Assembly (NCBI GenBank): GCA_946479035.1
Contig: CAMLDW010000001.1
Coordinates: forward strand, 86,068-150,067
From: an uncultured Chthonomonadaceae bacterium
GTDB taxonomy: Bacteria; Armatimonadota; Fimbriimonadia; Fimbriimonadales; Fimbriimonadaceae
DNA length: 64,000 bases
Reading direction: 5' to 3'
Position numbers and translations under genes: made by a program. The first letter of the stretch is position 1, and each line of letters begins with the position of its first letter. The notes under the pieces were generated by a model. It ran no database searches, was not told the DNA's origin, and saw only the letters and a list, made by a program, of their open reading frames with translations. Shown here one piece after another: positions 24,804 to 33,619 of the stretch.

Positions 24804-25139
24804 TTACATAGCCGCTCTGCGGGCCATTCTCCTGCGCGCGGGCCTCCTTCGGGCGGAGGCCTTCTTTCGCGCAGTCTTCCTTCGCGCTGTCGACTTTCGA
24901 GCCGTCTTCCTTCGTGCTGTCGACTTTCGCGCGGTCTTCCTTCGAGTCGTCTTGCGACGCGCCGTTGACTTTCGCGCCGTGGACTTTCGTTTCACAGTCT
25001 TTCGGCGCGCCTTCGCCCTCTTTGCCACCGGCTTTCGCCGTGCAGTCTTTCTTCGGGCGGTCGTCTTCTTGGCCGTTCGCTTTCGGGCCGCTGGCTTTCG
25101 CTTCGCGGTCTTTCGCTTTGACCTCTTCTTCATTGCCAT
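24804..25139 (-). CDS. Histone H1-like Lys/Arg/Ala repeat protein
   Basis: 111 aa, almost entirely K, R, A, T and S. It starts MAMKKRSKRKTAKRKPAARK and continues in units such as KSTARRKTARK that repeat several times with about 11-residue period. Such proteins resemble the eukaryotic H1 tail and bacterial Hc1/AlgP-type tails and bind DNA by charge. GAGG lies upstream of the ATG at 25139, and a terminator follows. The DNA encodes a near-exact direct repeat at 24848-24975, so copy number may vary between strains. Confidence 0.85.
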   Translation of the reverse strand: MAMKKRSKRKTAKRKPAARKRTAKKTTARRKTARRKPVAKRAKARRKTVKRKSTARKSTARRKTTRRKTARKSTARRKTARKSTARRKTARKKASARRRPARRRMARRAAM

Positions 25140-25645
25140 CTGTTGTCTACCTCGGAGAAGCTGTTCTTGTGCACAAGCTTCCGTAAGATATAAGACGGTC
25201 GACGGATGCCAAAAGCATTTGGTCTCAGGTTTATTTGAGCCGTCGGCTGCATTTTCTCTTGCGAAGATTGATGCACAGTTGTATTGTCGGACGGACATTC
25301 GTTGTTTATTAGGTGCAAGCAGATCGCAGGAAGATCTCTCGCGTGCGACGATGATCGCGCACTTGCATAGAAGGTTCGATGACATGTGGTGCGCGGGAGG
25401 AGAGTCGGAAGTCGAAAGTCAAAAGTGGGGGCCGAGAGTCGAGAGTCGAGAGTCGAGAGTCGAAAGTCGAAAGTGGGAGGCCGAGGGTCGAGGGTCGAGG
25501 GTCGAGGGTCGAGAGCCAGTGATTTGGGGGAGGACAAGGGGCCCTTTGGGCCCCGGACGTGCTGGGGCCGCGAGGGCACTTTCAAGCCGGCCAGACCCGC
25601 AGAAAATGCCGGTGGAAAAAAATGCCTGGAGTGGGCTGGGACGGC
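25140..25645. other. Non-coding gap with AT-richer stretch and tandem repeat
   Basis: 25140-25400 is more AT-rich than the rest (TTTATT, TGTTTATTAGG) and is likely the promoter region of the H1-like gene. 25402-25516 holds the heptamer array. Open frames here are Ser/Arg or Pro/Arg repeats with no protein character. Confidence 0.5.
25402..25516. repeat. Heptamer tandem array (GAGAGTC/GAAAGTC/GAGGGTC)
   Basis: About 115 bp of 7-bp units with consensus GARRGTC: GAAAGTC, GAGAGTC repeated, GAAAGTC, an interruption GGGAGGCC, then GAGGGTC repeated. Each unit contains GTCGA across the junction. Arrays of this style, translating as repeated SRVE, are known from several unrelated genomes. Confidence 0.85.
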
Positions 25646-25674
25646 TTGACAGGGCCTGTCCCATGGCGTATAGT
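25646..25674 (+). promoter_or_regulatory. Sigma70-type promoter, TTGACA-N17-TATAGT
   Basis: TTGACA at 25646-25651 and TATAGT at 25669-25674 with exactly 17 bp between. It is the best canonical promoter in the window and points to the coiled-coil/membrane protein gene. The predicted start of transcription is about 100 nt before the chosen GTG, leaving a real leader. Confidence 0.75.
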
Positions 25675-25787
25675 GAAGCCGTCCTCATCGTCCCGGGATT
25701 TGCTCTCCCCTTGCCCGGTGTCCGGTGGGGACATTTACTTTAAGCCCAAGGGCGCATCCCAGGCGGGCCCGCGTCGGTACTATCCTT

Positions 25788-26303
25788 GTGGACGGAGCCC
25801 CATCCTTGACACAACGGTTCGAAGACCCGATCCCAGTTGAAGAGCGACTGACCGAAGAAGAGGTCCAGTCGATCGTCAAGCGGTACGGGGAGGGGCAGGC
25901 GGGCGGGGACCCGCGCGCGAGGGTCGCGGACGTAGCGGAGGCGCTGCAAGTGGAGCCGGCGGTGGTGACGCGGCTACTGAGGGACATCCGGACCGCGGAC
26001 TCTGAGAAACAACTGAAGGAGCGTCTGGAGTCGCTCGAGAAGGAGAACGCGGAGCTGAAGCGCCGCGCGGACGATTCGGACTACGGATACGGGGACTTCT
26101 ATTCTTCGATGCACTGGTCGGGCCGGCGCCGGCTGCGAAGGCGCAGCCGCAGCTTCGCTCTTGCGGCCGCGGTGGCGGTGGTGGCCGGGGTGGCACTCAG
26201 CTCGAACAGCAGCAAGCCAGCGGCGCCGACGATCGTGATCGTCGCGATCGTAGCGGTGATGGTCTTCGCGCTGCGGTCATGGCGCCAGTGTCGTCTTTCC
26301 TGA
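25788..26303 (+). CDS. Two-helix membrane protein with coiled coil and HTH-like N-terminus
   Basis: 171 aa from GTG 25788; GTG 25725 would add 21 codons. RLTEEEVQSIVKRYGEGQ and VADVAEALQVEPAVVTRLLRDI resemble a small helix-turn-helix. Then a heptad coiled coil (EKQLKERLESLEKENAELKRRA), a basic patch RRRLRRRSRS, and two membrane helices at the C-terminus. Possibly a membrane-tethered DNA-binding protein; no named family recognised. Convergent with the symporter gene, whose 3' end it overlaps by 27 bp. Confidence 0.65.
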   Translation: MDGAPSLTQRFEDPIPVEERLTEEEVQSIVKRYGEGQAGGDPRARVADVAEALQVEPAVVTRLLRDIRTADSEKQLKERLESLEKENAELKRRADDSDYGYGDFYSSMHWSGRRRLRRRSRSFALAAAVAVVAGVALSSNSSKPAAPTIVIVAIVAVMVFALRSWRQCRLS

Positions 26304-27518
26304 GCGCGAGGCGAACACAGCGACGGCGAAGTCCGCGAGCACATTGAGGACGGTCTTGAAGACGTCCGTGAGCGAGTCGGTCATTTCGACGAGCACGACC
26401 GCCTCGAGCGGAAGCCCAGCCGCCATGTAAGCGCCCCAGGTTATGTTGCTCCCTCCCGCCGGCAGCCCGGGCGTCGCGAAGCTTAGGACGATCACCGACC
26501 CGATGAAGACCGCGAGCGCCTGCGGGCTGAGCGCGATGCCGAGCGCGGCCGCCAGGAACATCAGCTTGGCGATGGAGGAGATCGTCCTGTTCATCTTGAA
26601 GAGGCTGACGCACGTGGGGAGGACGATCTCGCTCGCAGGGCCAGGAAGCTCAATCTCTTGCGCGCTCTCGATCAGGCTTGGCAACGACGCGAGAGACGAG
26701 CGGGTGCCTGCCGCGACGGCGACGAGCGGGGACATGGCGGAGAGCATCGCGCTGAGGCTGCGGCGGGACGCGACTATCGTCGCGCCCGCTACGAGCACGG
26801 TCGCGACGGCGAGCAGGACGACGACGACGACGGCGAAGTGGACGAGGGTCCCGGCCGCATCGAGCCCCGACTGGCTCGCAAAGGAAAAGGTGAGCGAGAA
26901 GACGCCGAGCGGGATCAAGAGGATGACCCACCGCACGAAGGTGAGCACTGCGTCGCGGGCCGCGGCGAGGAACGCCTCGACTGGCTTGCGCCTCTCCTCT
27001 CCGATGGCGCGCAGCGCGAGCCCGAAGAGGAGGGCGATCACGGCGATCGGAAGGACGTCGCCTTTGGCGGCCGCCGCAAACGCGTTCTCGGGCATGAGCT
27101 GAGCGACCCAGTCGCTTGAGGCAGTGGGCTGCGCGCTCGCCGTCGCGCGCGAGACCTCGAGCGGGGAAGGCTGGTAGAAGGCCAGATAGAGCTTCATGGC
27201 GACGACGGTGAAGAGCGCGCTCGCAAGGAGCAGCCCGAAGATCCACCCGAAGGTCTTGGCGCCCCACTTGCCGAGCTCGCTCCCTTTTGGCAGGGAGCAG
27301 ACGCCGACGGCGAGGAGGCAGAAGGTCAGCGGCACTACGGCGAGGCGCAGCGCGTTCATCCAGAGCCTTCCGACCGGCTCGATGTAGGGGAGCGCCTCCT
27401 TCAGCCACGGGGCCGCTCCGTTGTGGGCCAGTTCGCCAAGGAGGAAGCCGAGGATGAGGCCCGAAATGCCGCCGAGCGCGACGACGCGCGACGAACTGTG
27501 TCCGGCCCCAGCACCCAC
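26277..27518 (-). CDS. Sodium/proton:dicarboxylate symporter (DAACS family)
   Basis: 413 aa, about eight membrane helices with two re-entrant loops. Signature segments are ALRLAVVPLTFCLLAVGV, the Ser-rich hairpin VAAGTRSSLASLP, PTCVSLFKMNRTI (NMDGT position degenerate to KMNRT) and the second loop TPGLPAGGSNITWGAYMAAGLP. It imports C4-dicarboxylates or acidic amino acids with Na+ or H+. GTG 27518 is preferred: upstream codons are antisense to the GH127 leader, and TATAAA ends 6 nt before it. Confidence 0.88.
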   Translation of the reverse strand: MGAGAGHSSSRVVALGGISGLILGFLLGELAHNGAAPWLKEALPYIEPVGRLWMNALRLAVVPLTFCLLAVGVCSLPKGSELGKWGAKTFGWIFGLLLASALFTVVAMKLYLAFYQPSPLEVSRATASAQPTASSDWVAQLMPENAFAAAAKGDVLPIAVIALLFGLALRAIGEERRKPVEAFLAAARDAVLTFVRWVILLIPLGVFSLTFSFASQSGLDAAGTLVHFAVVVVVLLAVATVLVAGATIVASRRSLSAMLSAMSPLVAVAAGTRSSLASLPSLIESAQEIELPGPASEIVLPTCVSLFKMNRTISSIAKLMFLAAALGIALSPQALAVFIGSVIVLSFATPGLPAGGSNITWGAYMAAGLPLEAVVLVEMTDSLTDVFKTVLNVLADFAVAVFASRSGKTTLAP

Positions 27519-27609
27519 GGCGCGTTTATACCGGAGGAGGCGGGACGTTTGATGAGTGATGACCCTGGGTGAGGAGTGTGATAACCTGCGCACCAACTTG
27601 GAGCCCACG

Positions 27610-29964
27610 ATGAAAGCGCTTTTACGATCTCTATCCGTTTTCTCGCTCGTTGCTTCCTGTACTTCAGCGTCGGCGCAGATCGAGGCGTTGGCGGGCTCGA
27701 TGAAAGGGAAGGTGAAGGTGCAGCCCGTCGTGGCGCTGAAGGTGCGGCCGTTCGCGCTCGAGCGCGTGCGCTTGCTCGACGGGCCATTCAAGACAGCCCA
27801 GGAAGCGGACCACAGGTACCTATTGACCGTGGACCCGCTGCGGTTGTTGCACGGGTTCTATCAGAACGCGGGGCTGCCCACGCGCGGCGAGGCGTACGGC
27901 GGCTGGGAGCAGATGGACATCGCGGGGCACTCGCTGGGGCACTATCTTTCGGCCTGCTCGATGATGTACGCGGCGACCGGCGACGCAAGACTGTTGGAGA
28001 AGGTGCGGCTGACCGTTGACGAGCTGAAGAAGTGCCAGGACGCGCACAAGGACGGGATGGTCGCGGGGTTCCCGCAGGCGGACCGGGTTTGGGGCGAGAT
28101 CAAGAAGGGGGAGATCAGGTCGCAGCCGTTCAACCTCAACGGGATCTGGGTGCCTTGGTACAACGAGCACAAGCTGCTTTCCGGGCTGGCGGAGGCTTAC
28201 TTTTATTGCGACAGTACGGACGCGCTGCTCGTGGCGACGAAGCTGGCGGACTGGGCGATCGAGGAGACGAAGGGGCTGACGCACGACCAGTGGCAGACGA
28301 TGCTGGGGACCGAGCAAGGCGGGATGAACGAAGCTCTCGCCAACCTTTACGGAATCACCGGTGAGAAGAAGTACCTGGAGCTGGCGGAGAAGTTCCAGCA
28401 CGAGAAGGTGCTCGGGCCGCTGGAGCGCGGGGAGCGGAAGCTCGCGGGTCTGCACGGGAACACGAACATCCCGAAGGTAATCGGCGCGGCGCGTGACTAC
28501 GAGCTTTCAGGCGAGAAGCGGTTCTCGGAGATCGCTTCGAACTTCTGGCACGAAGTGGTGGAGGACCACACGTACGTGAGCGGCGGCAACACGCTGGCGG
28601 AGTACTTCGGGCCGCCGCGACAGCTTTCTGCGCGGATCGGGTCGAACACGACCGAGACGTGCAACACGTACAACATGCTGAAGCTGACGCAGCACATCTT
28701 TTGCTGGCAGCCTTCGGTGGCGCTAGGCGACTATTACGAGCGCGCGCTGTGGAACCACATCCTGGCTTCGGTCAACCCCGAGCAGTACGGCGTGACCTAC
28801 TTTTTGCCACTGGGGATGGGGGTGCAAAAGCACTTCAGCTCGGCTTTCGACGACTTCACCTGCTGCCACGGGACCGGGATGGAGAACCACGCGAAGTACG
28901 GCGAAGCGGTGTATTACGAGGACGGGGACACGCTTTATGTCGACCAGTTCATATCATCGGAGCTCGATTGGAAGGAGAAGGGGGTGAAGGTAAGGTGGGA
29001 TTGCAGCCCCGACGGAACAGAAGGGGTGCTGTCGTTCGACTGCGAGGAAGCGGTTCGATTTACGGTGGCGGTTCGCGCGCCGGTTTGGGCGGAGGAGCTG
29101 CACTACCGCCTGAACAACGGGATGTCGTGGGCGGGAGCTCCGTCGGGCGAGTTCTTCACGATGGCGAACACGTGGAGGAAGGGCCTGACGCTCGAGATTG
29201 CTCTGCCGAGCCAGGTGAGGACGGAGGGGATGCCGGACGACGCACGGCGCGTTGCTTTCTTCTACGGGCCGATGCTGTTGGCCGGTCTTTGGGGCGCAGC
29301 GGACGATGGGCGCGGCCTACCTCCAACTGTAGTGGACAGCACGGACGAGGACTTGGCGCAACGGCCGATCGGCGCAGACGCGTGGCACTGGACATCGACG
29401 ACGATGCGGCCCTCGAACATCGAAGTCGTCCCCTTCTACCAGGTCGCCTCGCAGAAGTACTCGGTGTTCTTCGACAAAGTGACGGCGGAGCAGTGGAAGG
29501 CGAGGGCGGACGCCCACGCTGCCGAGCATTCGAGGCTTAAGGAGTTGGAGTCGCGGACGGTGGAGTTCGTAGACGTGGGCTCGCAGCGCGCGGCGCGCGA
29601 GCACAACTTAAAGAGCGAGAGCTCCTTCACGGGCGTGCTGAACGACAAGCGATGGCGCGACGCGCGCAACGGCGGGTGGTTCGAGTTCGAGATCGCGGTG
29701 GACCCCGACGGGCCGAACCAGCTGGTGCTCACGTATTGGGGCGGCGATGGCGGGAACCGGGTCTTCGACGTGCTCGTGGACGGCAAGGCGATCGCGACGC
29801 AGCGACTTACGGGCGACAGGCCGGGGGTGTTCTTCGACGTCGTTCACGACCTGCCCTTGGAGGCGACCAAGGGGAAGAAAGGAGTGACGGTGCGGATCCA
29901 GGCCGCTCCTGGCGCGATGGCCGGCGGGGTGTTCGGCGTGCGGACCGTGCGGGCGAAGACGTGA
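27610..29964 (+). CDS. GH127 family protein (beta-L-arabinofuranosidase, DUF1680), secreted
   Basis: 784 aa with signal peptide (MKALLRSLSVFSLVASCTSASAQ). The catalytic and zinc residues of GH127 are present: Glu349 and Cys351 in TTETCNTYNM, and the Cys pair 418-419 in DDFTCCHGTGMEN, where one Cys acts as nucleophile in the characterised HypBA1. GGWEQMDIAGHSLGHYLSACS and WYNEHKLLSGLAEAY are also typical. A C-terminal beta domain (about 620-784) contains WFEFEIAVDPDGPNQLVLTYWGGD. It probably releases arabinose from plant glycans outside the cytoplasm. The divergent symporter may be unrelated. Confidence 0.92.
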   Translation: MKALLRSLSVFSLVASCTSASAQIEALAGSMKGKVKVQPVVALKVRPFALERVRLLDGPFKTAQEADHRYLLTVDPLRLLHGFYQNAGLPTRGEAYGGWEQMDIAGHSLGHYLSACSMMYAATGDARLLEKVRLTVDELKKCQDAHKDGMVAGFPQADRVWGEIKKGEIRSQPFNLNGIWVPWYNEHKLLSGLAEAYFYCDSTDALLVATKLADWAIEETKGLTHDQWQTMLGTEQGGMNEALANLYGITGEKKYLELAEKFQHEKVLGPLERGERKLAGLHGNTNIPKVIGAARDYELSGEKRFSEIASNFWHEVVEDHTYVSGGNTLAEYFGPPRQLSARIGSNTTETCNTYNMLKLTQHIFCWQPSVALGDYYERALWNHILASVNPEQYGVTYFLPLGMGVQKHFSSAFDDFTCCHGTGMENHAKYGEAVYYEDGDTLYVDQFISSELDWKEKGVKVRWDCSPDGTEGVLSFDCEEAVRFTVAVRAPVWAEELHYRLNNGMSWAGAPSGEFFTMANTWRKGLTLEIALPSQVRTEGMPDDARRVAFFYGPMLLAGLWGAADDGRGLPPTVVDSTDEDLAQRPIGADAWHWTSTTMRPSNIEVVPFYQVASQKYSVFFDKVTAEQWKARADAHAAEHSRLKELESRTVEFVDVGSQRAAREHNLKSESSFTGVLNDKRWRDARNGGWFEFEIAVDPDGPNQLVLTYWGGDGGNRVFDVLVDGKAIATQRLTGDRPGVFFDVVHDLPLEATKGKKGVTVRIQAAPGAMAGGVFGVRTVRAKT

Positions 29965-30082
29965 TCATCTTGGCTCTCGAGCACAACGCGGCGGCTCCTA
30001 CGACAGGCTCAGGATGACTTCGCGGCTGCGTTAGGCGACCAGCACTACTGCCTTGCGCATCTCAAAGTAGACTTGTATCCAC

Positions 30083-32140
30083 ATGGGCTTCGTCAAGTAC
30101 GACAACCCTTTCCAGCTGAACCAGGACTTCTCCCCCAAGGGCGACCAGGAGAGGGCCATCGGCCAGCTTTGCGAGGGGCTGGAGGCGGGCTACCGGTACC
30201 AGACGCTGCTGGGGGCGACGGGGACGGGCAAGACGTACACGATGGCGAGCGTGATCCAGCGGATGCAGCGGCCCGCGCTGGTGCTGGCGCACAACAAGAC
30301 CTTGGCCGCCCAGCTCTGCCAGGAGTTCCGCGCGTTCTTCCCCGAGAACTCGGTGCAGTACTTCATCAGTTATTACGACTACTACCAGCCCGAGGCGTAC
30401 GTGCCGACGACGGACCTTTACATCGAGAAGGACTCGAGCGTCAACGAGGAGATCGAGCGGCTGCGGCACGCGGCGACGCAGGCGCTCTTGCAGCGGCGCG
30501 ACGTGGTTGTGGTCGCGAGCGTTTCGTGCATCTACGGCCTAGGATCGCCGGAGACGTACGCCGAGCAGGCGGTGACTTTCGAGACGGGTCAGGAGTTCCC
30601 GCTCGACGACGTCCTGAAGAAGCTTGTGCACATGCAGTTCGTGCGGAACGACATCGTGCTCTCTCGCGGCTCGTTCCGCGTGAAGGGGGACCTGCTCGAG
30701 ATCCAGCCGAAGGACGAGGAGGTCGTGACGCGGGTTGAGTTCAACGGCGACACGATCGAGCGCATCCGGCTGATCGACCCGTTGACGAAGGACGTGATCG
30801 ACGAGCCGACGAAGTGCAGCATCTTCCCAGCGACGCACTACGTCACGCCTTGGGAGCGGCTGGACAAAGTGCTCTTGCAGATCGAGGAGGAGCGCGACGC
30901 GCAGGTCGCGCACTTCCAGGCGGAGAACAAGCTGCTGGAGGCGCAACGGCTGAAGCAGCGCACGGACTTCGACCTGGAGATGATCCGGGAGGTCGGCTTT
31001 TGCAGCGGGATCGAGAACTACTCGCGCTACTTCGACGGTCGCAAGGCCGGCGAGCCGCCGTACACGCTGCTCGACTTCCTGCCGCGCGACGCGGTGGTGT
31101 TCATCGACGAGTCGCACGTGACTCTGCCGCAGGTGCGCGCGATGTACAACGGGGACAGGCAGCGCAAGTCCGTGCTGGTGGACTACGGGTTCCGTCTTCC
31201 GAGCGCGCTGGACAACAGGCCGCTGCAGTTCGAGGAGTTCTTGCAGCGCGTGCCTCAGATCGTGTTCGTTTCGGCGACTCCGGCGCAGTTCGAGGCGGAC
31301 AACGAACAGCAGCGCGTGCAGCAGATCATCCGGCCGACCTACATCGTGGACCCGGACGTGGAGATCAGGCAGACGAAGGGGCAGATCGACGACCTGATCC
31401 ACGAAATCCAGGTGCGGGCTGCGCGCGGCGAGCGGACGCTGGTAACGACGCTGACGAAGAAGATGGCCGAGGACTTGACTGGATATCTAGAGGATTTAGC
31501 GGTCAAAGTTAACTATATCCACAGCGAAGTGCACTCGCTCGACCGGCCTGAGATCCTACGCGACCTGCGCCTAGGGGTCTACGACGTCGTGGTGGGAGTG
31601 AACCTCTTGCGCGAGGGGCTCGACCTGCCGGAGGTGACTTTGGTGGCGATCCTGGACGCGGACAAGGAGGGTTTCCTGCGCTCGGAAACGTCGCTCGTGC
31701 AGACGATCGGCCGTGCCGCGCGCAACGTGGGCGGCAAGGTGATCCTTTACGCCGACGACGTGACGGGATCGATGGAGCGCGCGATCGCCGAGACGGACCG
31801 CCGCCGCGAGGTGCAGCAGCAGTACAACAGGGAGCACGGCACCGAACCGACGACGGTGAAGAAGGAGGTGCGCGAGACCGTGCGCTCGCACGAGATGGTT
31901 GCGGAGACGCAGGCGGCGTACGGCGACAAGCCGTTCGACGCTTCTGCGCCCGTGATGATCGAAGACATACCGATCTTGGTCGGGCAGCTCGAGACGCAGA
32001 TGCGCGAGTTGGCGAAGAACATGGAGTTCGAGCGCGCGGCGCAGGTGCGGGACGAGATCTCCGCGCTGCGGAAGCTGATCGGCGTGAGCGACGGTCGGAT
32101 CGGTGTGGAGAAGAGGAAGCTTCCGGGGCGCAGGCGCTAG
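30083..32140 (+). CDS. uvrB: Excinuclease ABC subunit B
   Basis: Nucleotide excision repair helicase-like subunit that receives DNA from UvrA and recruits UvrC. 685 aa, standard length. Walker A GATGTGKT is near residue 44, the damage-probing beta-hairpin YYDYYQPEAYVP follows, then FIDESHVTLPQ, VGVNLLREGLDLPEV and QTIGRAARN. The C-terminal UVR motif MRELAKNMEFERAAQVRDEI contacts UvrC. No uvrA or uvrC is nearby. TAGACT ends 9 nt before the ATG and may be its -10. Confidence 0.97.
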   Translation: MGFVKYDNPFQLNQDFSPKGDQERAIGQLCEGLEAGYRYQTLLGATGTGKTYTMASVIQRMQRPALVLAHNKTLAAQLCQEFRAFFPENSVQYFISYYDYYQPEAYVPTTDLYIEKDSSVNEEIERLRHAATQALLQRRDVVVVASVSCIYGLGSPETYAEQAVTFETGQEFPLDDVLKKLVHMQFVRNDIVLSRGSFRVKGDLLEIQPKDEEVVTRVEFNGDTIERIRLIDPLTKDVIDEPTKCSIFPATHYVTPWERLDKVLLQIEEERDAQVAHFQAENKLLEAQRLKQRTDFDLEMIREVGFCSGIENYSRYFDGRKAGEPPYTLLDFLPRDAVVFIDESHVTLPQVRAMYNGDRQRKSVLVDYGFRLPSALDNRPLQFEEFLQRVPQIVFVSATPAQFEADNEQQRVQQIIRPTYIVDPDVEIRQTKGQIDDLIHEIQVRAARGERTLVTTLTKKMAEDLTGYLEDLAVKVNYIHSEVHSLDRPEILRDLRLGVYDVVVGVNLLREGLDLPEVTLVAILDADKEGFLRSETSLVQTIGRAARNVGGKVILYADDVTGSMERAIAETDRRREVQQQYNREHGTEPTTVKKEVRETVRSHEMVAETQAAYGDKPFDASAPVMIEDIPILVGQLETQMRELAKNMEFERAAQVRDEISALRKLIGVSDGRIGVEKRKLPGRRR

Positions 32141-32142
32141 GA

Positions 32143-33156
32143 TCAGTGCCAGTCGGCTCTAAGGAGGCCATAGATGTGGTCGTCGACGTGCCGATCTTCC
32201 CAGGCGACCTTCTCTCGCATCGTTCCCTCAAGGACGAAGCCGAGCCTTTCGAGGAGCTTTTGTGACGGGCGGTTGTTCGCGAACACCCACGCTTGCACGC
32301 GGTTTAGGCGCAGTTCTTCGAACGCATAACGGACGACTTCGGCGACTGCCTCGGTCGCGAGCCCTTTGCCCCAGCGGTCGGCCGAGAGCCCATAGCCGAG
32401 CGTGGCGCAGGAGCCGGGCTCTAGAGACAGCCGCACACCGCCGATGACATCGGACCCTTGTTCCATCGTCCAGTGGTAGTTCTTACGCGGATAGAGCGCG
32501 AGCGTCGTGACTTCTTTGCCGAAGAGCTCCTCGCAAAACTCGGGCGTCATGCGCCCAGGCGGATAGCACGCCTGGAAACGCTCGTCGGCCCAGTGCGACT
32601 TGAACACTTCAATGTCCTCTCTGCAAAGCTCGCGTAGAAGAAGGCGCTCGGTCGTCAAGCGTGGACGCAGGCGCTTGCTCATGAGCACGCTTAGGTAGTT
32701 CGTTCCCTCCCAGTCCACCTTGCCGACGTGCCGGTATCCGCGCTTGGCGTAAAAGTCGACAAGGTGTTTGGCGCCCTCGGCGGTGTCGATCGCCGCTTCG
32801 GTGCCGCCTTGGTGGAAGGCGTGCGCTTCCGCAGCGGTCAGGAGCTTCGAGCCGAGCCCTTCGCCTTGCACTTCTGGCGCGACGGCGAACTGCGTGACGA
32901 CCCAGACGCCTTCCTTTCTGTACCAGTCCGGATCGCCTTGCTCGTGCGCAAGCTTAGTCGTGACTGTGCCGACGAGTCGCGCGTCCTTCTCAGCGACGAG
33001 GCAGTGCCCCTCGCTGCACCGCCTTCGCGTGTCCTCTTCTTCCTGCCACGTGCCCCAAAAGCGGAAGCCCATCTCTGCGAGGCGCTGGTAGGCCGAGCGC
33101 ACCAGCGCGGTCATCTCGGCCATTGAGTCGGTCGGTGCGAGCGGTCGGACGATCAA
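32143..33156 (-). CDS. Tandem GNAT acetyltransferase fusion
   Basis: 337 aa made of two GCN5-related domains. Residues 1-165 have QFAVAPEVQGEGLGSKLLTAAE and LVDFYAKRGYRHVG. Residues 168-337 start RLTTERLLLRELCREDIEVFK and have GYGLSADRWGKGLATEAVAEVVRYAF and KLLERLGFVLEGTMRE, as in RimJ/RimL. Both keep an acetyl-CoA binding loop (Q/RxxGxG/A). Start is TTG 33156, backed by TAACAT 6 nt upstream. Its stop is 2 bp from the uvrB stop. Substrates unknown. Confidence 0.88.
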   Translation of the reverse strand: MIVRPLAPTDSMAEMTALVRSAYQRLAEMGFRFWGTWQEEEDTRRRCSEGHCLVAEKDARLVGTVTTKLAHEQGDPDWYRKEGVWVVTQFAVAPEVQGEGLGSKLLTAAEAHAFHQGGTEAAIDTAEGAKHLVDFYAKRGYRHVGKVDWEGTNYLSVLMSKRLRPRLTTERLLLRELCREDIEVFKSHWADERFQACYPPGRMTPEFCEELFGKEVTTLALYPRKNYHWTMEQGSDVIGGVRLSLEPGSCATLGYGLSADRWGKGLATEAVAEVVRYAFEELRLNRVQAWVFANNRPSQKLLERLGFVLEGTMREKVAWEDRHVDDHIYGLLRADWH

Positions 33157-33162
33157 GCCGAT

Positions 33163-33168
33163 ATGTTA
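33163..33168 (-). promoter_or_regulatory. TANNNT -10-like element (TAACAT) of the GNAT gene
   Basis: TAACAT ends 6 nt before the TTG at 33156. The geometry supports use of the rare start codon. Confidence 0.45.
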
Positions 33169-33196
33169 TCCCGCGTTGCGTGGGATACTGCCGGCC

Positions 33197-33610
33197 GTGG
33201 GGAAGAAGCCCGCGGCGGTGTACTGGTACGACGTGTACTGCTACCTCTTTTCGTGCCTCAACTTCTGGACTGCGTGGCACGGCTGGGGGTTCGCGCACGA
33301 TCCGTACGGGCTGATCAACGCTGTGCCGTACTTCTCCAACATGGCAACCGACCAGGCGAGCACCGACGCCGTCGTACTGATGATCAGGACGATGGGCTGG
33401 TCACTCTTTGCGATGGGGCTGTTCTTCGGGGGTGCGGCGTTTACGCTCCCCTTCGCTCCAGCGACGAAGAAGAGTTGGACGGCGCACTTGCTGCACTTAG
33501 TATTCGGTATGAGCAGCTGCGTGATGCTGCCGATCTGCCTGCCGGTGCTGATCGCGTGGTTCAAGCCGCAGGTGAAGGCTTACTTCGGAGTCGAAGGCCG
33601 AAAGCCTTGA
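33197..33610 (+). CDS. Small polytopic membrane protein
   Basis: 137 aa from GTG 33197, with three membrane segments (VYCYLFSCLNFWTAWHGW, MGWSLFAMGLFFGGAAFTLPF, GMSSCVMLPICLPVLIAW). It has Trp/Tyr-rich YWYDVYCY at the N-terminus and an acidic-basic tail VKAYFGVEGRKP. TTG 33176 is an alternative start; the GTG is favoured by GATACT ending 7 nt upstream. No family recognised. Convergent with lpdA, 9 bp apart. Confidence 0.65.
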   Translation: MGKKPAAVYWYDVYCYLFSCLNFWTAWHGWGFAHDPYGLINAVPYFSNMATDQASTDAVVLMIRTMGWSLFAMGLFFGGAAFTLPFAPATKKSWTAHLLHLVFGMSSCVMLPICLPVLIAWFKPQVKAYFGVEGRKP

Positions 33611-33619
33611 CTTGCGCCA

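Noticed and set aside
25402..25516. CRISPR-like repeat array
   Set aside because: Units are 7 bp with no unique spacers and no cas genes nearby; it is a simple tandem repeat.
25130..25585. 151-codon minus-strand open frame over the heptamer array
   Set aside because: It translates the repeat as SRLSTLD-type units and has no protein character.
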